The translations under genes were made by a program, and so were the position numbers. Shown here piece after piece: positions 5,934-8,165 of a DNA stretch of 8,165 nucleotides. The stretch is from Lachnospiraceae bacterium (GTDB lineage: Bacteria > Bacillota > Clostridia > Lachnospirales > Lachnospiraceae). The stretch covers positions 1 through 8,165 of the forward strand of contig JAFVAA010000679.1 in the NCBI GenBank assembly GCA_017476305.1. The letters run 5' to 3'. Under the pieces are notes generated by a model. It had not been told where the DNA came from and did no database searches. It worked only from the letters and a program-made list of their open reading frames with translations. Each line of letters opens with the position of its first letter. Position 1 is the first letter of the stretch.

Positions 5934-7730
5934 CTATCTTTCACTATCTGCAACGGTCAGGATCACATTTTTTTTGTCTGCATTGATCACATAGACGTTC
6001 GCTTCCATTTTTTTATAGGTGCCGCCTTTGATGGACGTAATTTTTTCATTGGAAAGCCGCAGAATGAAAGAGGCTTTCTTTTGAAAATTACGGATGGAAA
6101 GGTTGATCGTATTCCCCTGACGGAATGTGTCATAGTTCAGAGCCAAAAATCTTCTGGCACATTTGTCGGCTTCTGCGACTGTCATCTGGTCAAATCCCCT
6201 GCGAAATTCCATCCAATAGGTCTGCATATATTTAGCAAGGTTTTTCGAAAGCCGTGTCCAGTCATCACTATCAGCAGTCGGATAATATACCTGCGTGAAG
6301 TCTAAAGAAGTAGTGCAGTAGCCAAGGGCTGTTTCTATGCTTCTTAAATACAGATCTTCATCATTATCGTGAGAAAATCCATTGATGGTATCTGCCATGC
6401 AGAGAATCCTGTCATTATAAAAGGAGAGGATGGGTTCCGACTGGTTTTCTTTATTCAGGACCAGTGTCCGTATATTGGATAAAATGTTTTCCTTTTTGCT
6501 CGTCAGATACGGTTTATATATGGTTTCCGGCATCTTTCCCGGGGCAAAAATGGTAAAAATATAGCTTGGTACTTTTTGTTTGAATATTTTCGTATCATAT
6601 TTGATTTTTGTATCGTAGAAGGTACCACCCTCGATCTGATCTCCTGAGAGACCGAGATTTCCCGAAACCTGTTCCGTCTGCTTATAGTAGAAGGAGATGG
6701 TATTGGAAGAAACTCCATCTAAAGAATTACTGTATTCAAATTTCGGTGCGATCATGCCGGAAAACTTTTCACCGGTAGCGTCTAAAATGGAGATGATATC
6801 CGGCCAGAGCACATTTTGGCTGAGTGACTGTGTCTGATAATAATATTTTTCGGAAATTTCATCCGTATTTTCGTTGGAAAGATACGGATAATTCTGGCAT
6901 AGTACTGCCTGTGCATTGACGATCGGATAAATCAAATAGTCTTCGGTTTCCGCAAGCATGGAGGTAAGCATTCCAAGCCCTGTGTGGTCGCTAAAAAAAT
7001 CAGTATTCACTGCAAATACAAAATTTTTATCGGTATGATAGCGCCATACGATCGGCGGAAGCTCCTCATTCGTTACCTTCTTTTTTTTCTGATTTTTCAC
7101 TTCGCCTACAATATATGTTTTGGTTCCGGATTGCAGCTTGAAATATGGAATGTTTTTCTTCAGCTTCTCATAGGAGGTCTTTCCACCCAGTAAAAAGCCT
7201 TCGAAGATCGTCATTCCGCTGGTCTGATAGGCTTCGGATTTTATTGTGTGGATCCCTAAAATATTTCTCAGCGTTTTCGAGCTTTGAATGAGCTCCGTAT
7301 CCGGAAGGCTGGTAAAGATGATATTGATCTTCGTGCTGCAGGTCTGCTCTAAAATCCGGATGTCAGCGGAGGTATCGACCACAATGGAGTTGATGATCAA
7401 AAGAGTGCAGTTTTTGGAGGTATTGGTATAAAATTCCTGCAGATCTTCAAAACGCGCATAGCTTCTCTTTAGATACATGCACCATTCTACTGCCAGATTT
7501 GCTTCAAAGTTACTATCACTTCCAATGATTGCAGTCGTGTAGTCCTGATCATTTTTTAAAACCTCTGCCGTAACCGATTCTTTTGCGTGGACCGCTATCT
7601 TCTCCTCAGCAATGTGATTGATCGTGGCTTTGGAGGTATAAAGGACGGAAAGGTTTGAAAACTGAAATAAAAACAGGACTGCAAGCATTGTTACGGACAT
7701 TGCGATAAAGTTCGATCTTGATATGGTCAA
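5934..7730 (-). CDS. Membrane-anchored DUF2194-like protein, possible PelA deacetylase substitute
   Basis: The 598-residue protein starts with a single hydrophobic segment at about 8-31 (signal anchor), so the rest is probably outside the membrane. An alpha/beta domain (about 65-210, with TTAIIGSDSN and CTLLIINSIVV) resembles the amidotransferase- or flavodoxin-like folds. A second part begins near 235 with FVFAVNTDFFSDHTGLGML and runs to about 500, and a beta-rich end (about 540-598) closes it. From memory this matches DUF2194 proteins encoded beside pelF and pelG in Clostridia. Described Gram-positive pel operons carry a membrane-anchored PelA deacetylase before pelF, so a role in trimming or deacetylating the polymer is inferred. 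The TFDDG and HxxxH motifs of CE4 deacetylases are not present; D243 is the only obvious candidate ligand. The start is TTG 7730 with AGGAGG 7 nt upstream. The gene follows the upstream stop by 11 nt. Confidence 0.75.
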   Translation of the reverse strand: MTISRSNFIAMSVTMLAVLFLFQFSNLSVLYTSKATINHIAEEKIAVHAKESVTAEVLKNDQDYTTAIIGSDSNFEANLAVEWCMYLKRSYARFEDLQEFYTNTSKNCTLLIINSIVVDTSADIRILEQTCSTKINIIFTSLPDTELIQSSKTLRNILGIHTIKSEAYQTSGMTIFEGFLLGGKTSYEKLKKNIPYFKLQSGTKTYIVGEVKNQKKKKVTNEELPPIVWRYHTDKNFVFAVNTDFFSDHTGLGMLTSMLAETEDYLIYPIVNAQAVLCQNYPYLSNENTDEISEKYYYQTQSLSQNVLWPDIISILDATGEKFSGMIAPKFEYSNSLDGVSSNTISFYYKQTEQVSGNLGLSGDQIEGGTFYDTKIKYDTKIFKQKVPSYIFTIFAPGKMPETIYKPYLTSKKENILSNIRTLVLNKENQSEPILSFYNDRILCMADTINGFSHDNDEDLYLRSIETALGYCTTSLDFTQVYYPTADSDDWTRLSKNLAKYMQTYWMEFRRGFDQMTVAEADKCARRFLALNYDTFRQGNTINLSIRNFQKKASFILRLSNEKITSIKGGTYKKMEANVYVINADKKNVILTVADSER

Positions 7731-7737
7731 AATGATC

Positions 7738-7743
7738 CCTCCT
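7738..7743 (-). promoter_or_regulatory. Ribosome binding site for the TTG start of the DUF2194-like gene
   Basis: Minus-strand AGGAGG lies 7 nt before TTG 7730 and overlaps the TAG stop of the preceding gene (7742-7744), suggesting translational coupling. The next in-frame ATG (residue 11) would cut into the hydrophobic anchor and has no such site. Confidence 0.75.
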
Positions 7744-8165
7744 AACTGTCTATACTCGTCTTACTGCGTTTTTTTACGTTATAGCCATAGTCAATGGCAA
7801 AGTTATAAAGATGAAATTCGTTTTGTATGATTCGATAGCAGATAAAATTGTCATCCTCATAATAGACCTGAAATTCTCTCGGGTATTTTTCTTCAAAGGC
7901 TTTTGCCCAATAGAAGAATTTACTCTCCAGAATATATCTGTTGTCCGGATAGTAGACTAAGCTGCCCTCATAGACTGGCTCCTTTGCAGCCTCCTCCTTA
8001 GACACATAGCCTACGGTATTTAAATCATCCTCTACAGAACCATAGGTATCAAACTGTATCGGATTCTTTTCAATATAAAAGAAAACATATGTACTTGGAA
8101 TCGTAACCTGTGTATTTTTATTTAAATCTTGCATATCCTTGATAAATGCAGCGGTTTCAACCAGC
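7742..8165 (-). CDS. C-terminal part of an unrecognised protein encoded upstream in the operon (start outside window)
   Basis: The frame is open to the right edge, giving about 140 visible residues that end at TAG 7742-7744. An ATG at 8134 exists but has no clear ribosome binding site, and the frame continues upstream of it (ETAAFIKDMQD), so this is read as the end of a longer gene. The visible part is soluble-looking: VTIPSTYVFFYIEKNPIQF, many Tyr/Phe and acidic residues, EDDNFICYRI, then a basic end with KKRSK. No hydrophobic helix is visible. The Tyr-rich, sheet-like pattern recalls the extracytoplasmic end of large membrane proteins of cell-surface polysaccharide loci, but I do not recognise the family. 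It sits where pelD, pelE or another Pel component would be expected and is 11 nt from the DUF2194-like gene, so it is probably part of the same system. Confidence 0.7.
   Translation of the reverse strand, partial: LVETAAFIKDMQDLNKNTQVTIPSTYVFFYIEKNPIQFDTYGSVEDDLNTVGYVSKEEAAKEPVYEGSLVYYPDNRYILESKFFYWAKAFEEKYPREFQVYYEDDNFICYRIIQNEFHLYNFAIDYGYNVKKRSKTSIDS

Noticed and set aside
5870..5953. N-terminal extension of pelF to a TTG at 5953
   Set aside because: It would overlap the end of the DUF2194-like gene by 20 nt and lacks a ribosome binding site, while AGGAGG sits 7 nt before ATG 5869.
1..8165. tRNA, rRNA, CRISPR, riboswitch, insertion sequence or phage elements
   Set aside because: No clover-leaf-like gene, repeat-spacer array, transposase-like protein or long direct repeat was seen; nearly all of the window is coding on one strand.

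Overview
The window looks like a chromosomal exopolysaccharide locus from a Gram-positive anaerobe of the Clostridia, most likely Lachnospiraceae-like. This assignment rests on the AT-leaning composition, AGGAGG-type Shine-Dalgarno sites (two of them before TTG starts), Lys/Glu-rich proteins, and a DUF2194-like/PelF/PelG gene set. It is a judgement from protein style, not a database match.

Every gene I can support lies on the minus strand, so the locus reads from right to left. From the right edge: the C-terminal end of an unrecognised protein (7742-8165, cut off); a 598-residue membrane-anchored DUF2194-like protein (5934-7730); a PelF-type GT4 glycosyltransferase (4286-5869); a PelG-type polytopic exporter (2738-4231); a small DUF2304-type membrane protein (2334-2741, overlapping pelG by 4 nt); a second GT4 glycosyltransferase (1056-2315); a gap of 139 nt holding a nested inverted repeat and a possible promoter; a GT2 polyprenyl-phosphate-sugar-synthase-like enzyme (122-916); and the first 44 codons of a secreted or membrane-anchored protein (1-132), which overlaps the GT2 gene. 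Apart from the 139-nt gap the spacings are 64, 54 and 18 nt or less, as expected of one operon. No gene-free stretch exceeds 300 bases.

The likely working model is a Pel-like polysaccharide machine. PelF would polymerise nucleotide-activated amino sugar in the cytosol, PelG would carry the chain across the membrane, and the DUF2194-like protein occupies the place held by the membrane-anchored PelA deacetylase in described Gram-positive pel operons. The DUF2304/GT4/GT2 genes would add a second activity, either building a lipid-linked sugar or decorating the polymer. PelD (the c-di-GMP receptor), PelE and a recognisable PelA are not visible here; if present they should lie to the right of 8165.

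No RNA gene, mobile element, CRISPR array or phage feature was seen. The points most worth checking are the DUF2194-like protein as a divergent PelA substitute, the unidentified gene ending at 7742, and the appended DUF2304/GT4/GT2 module.
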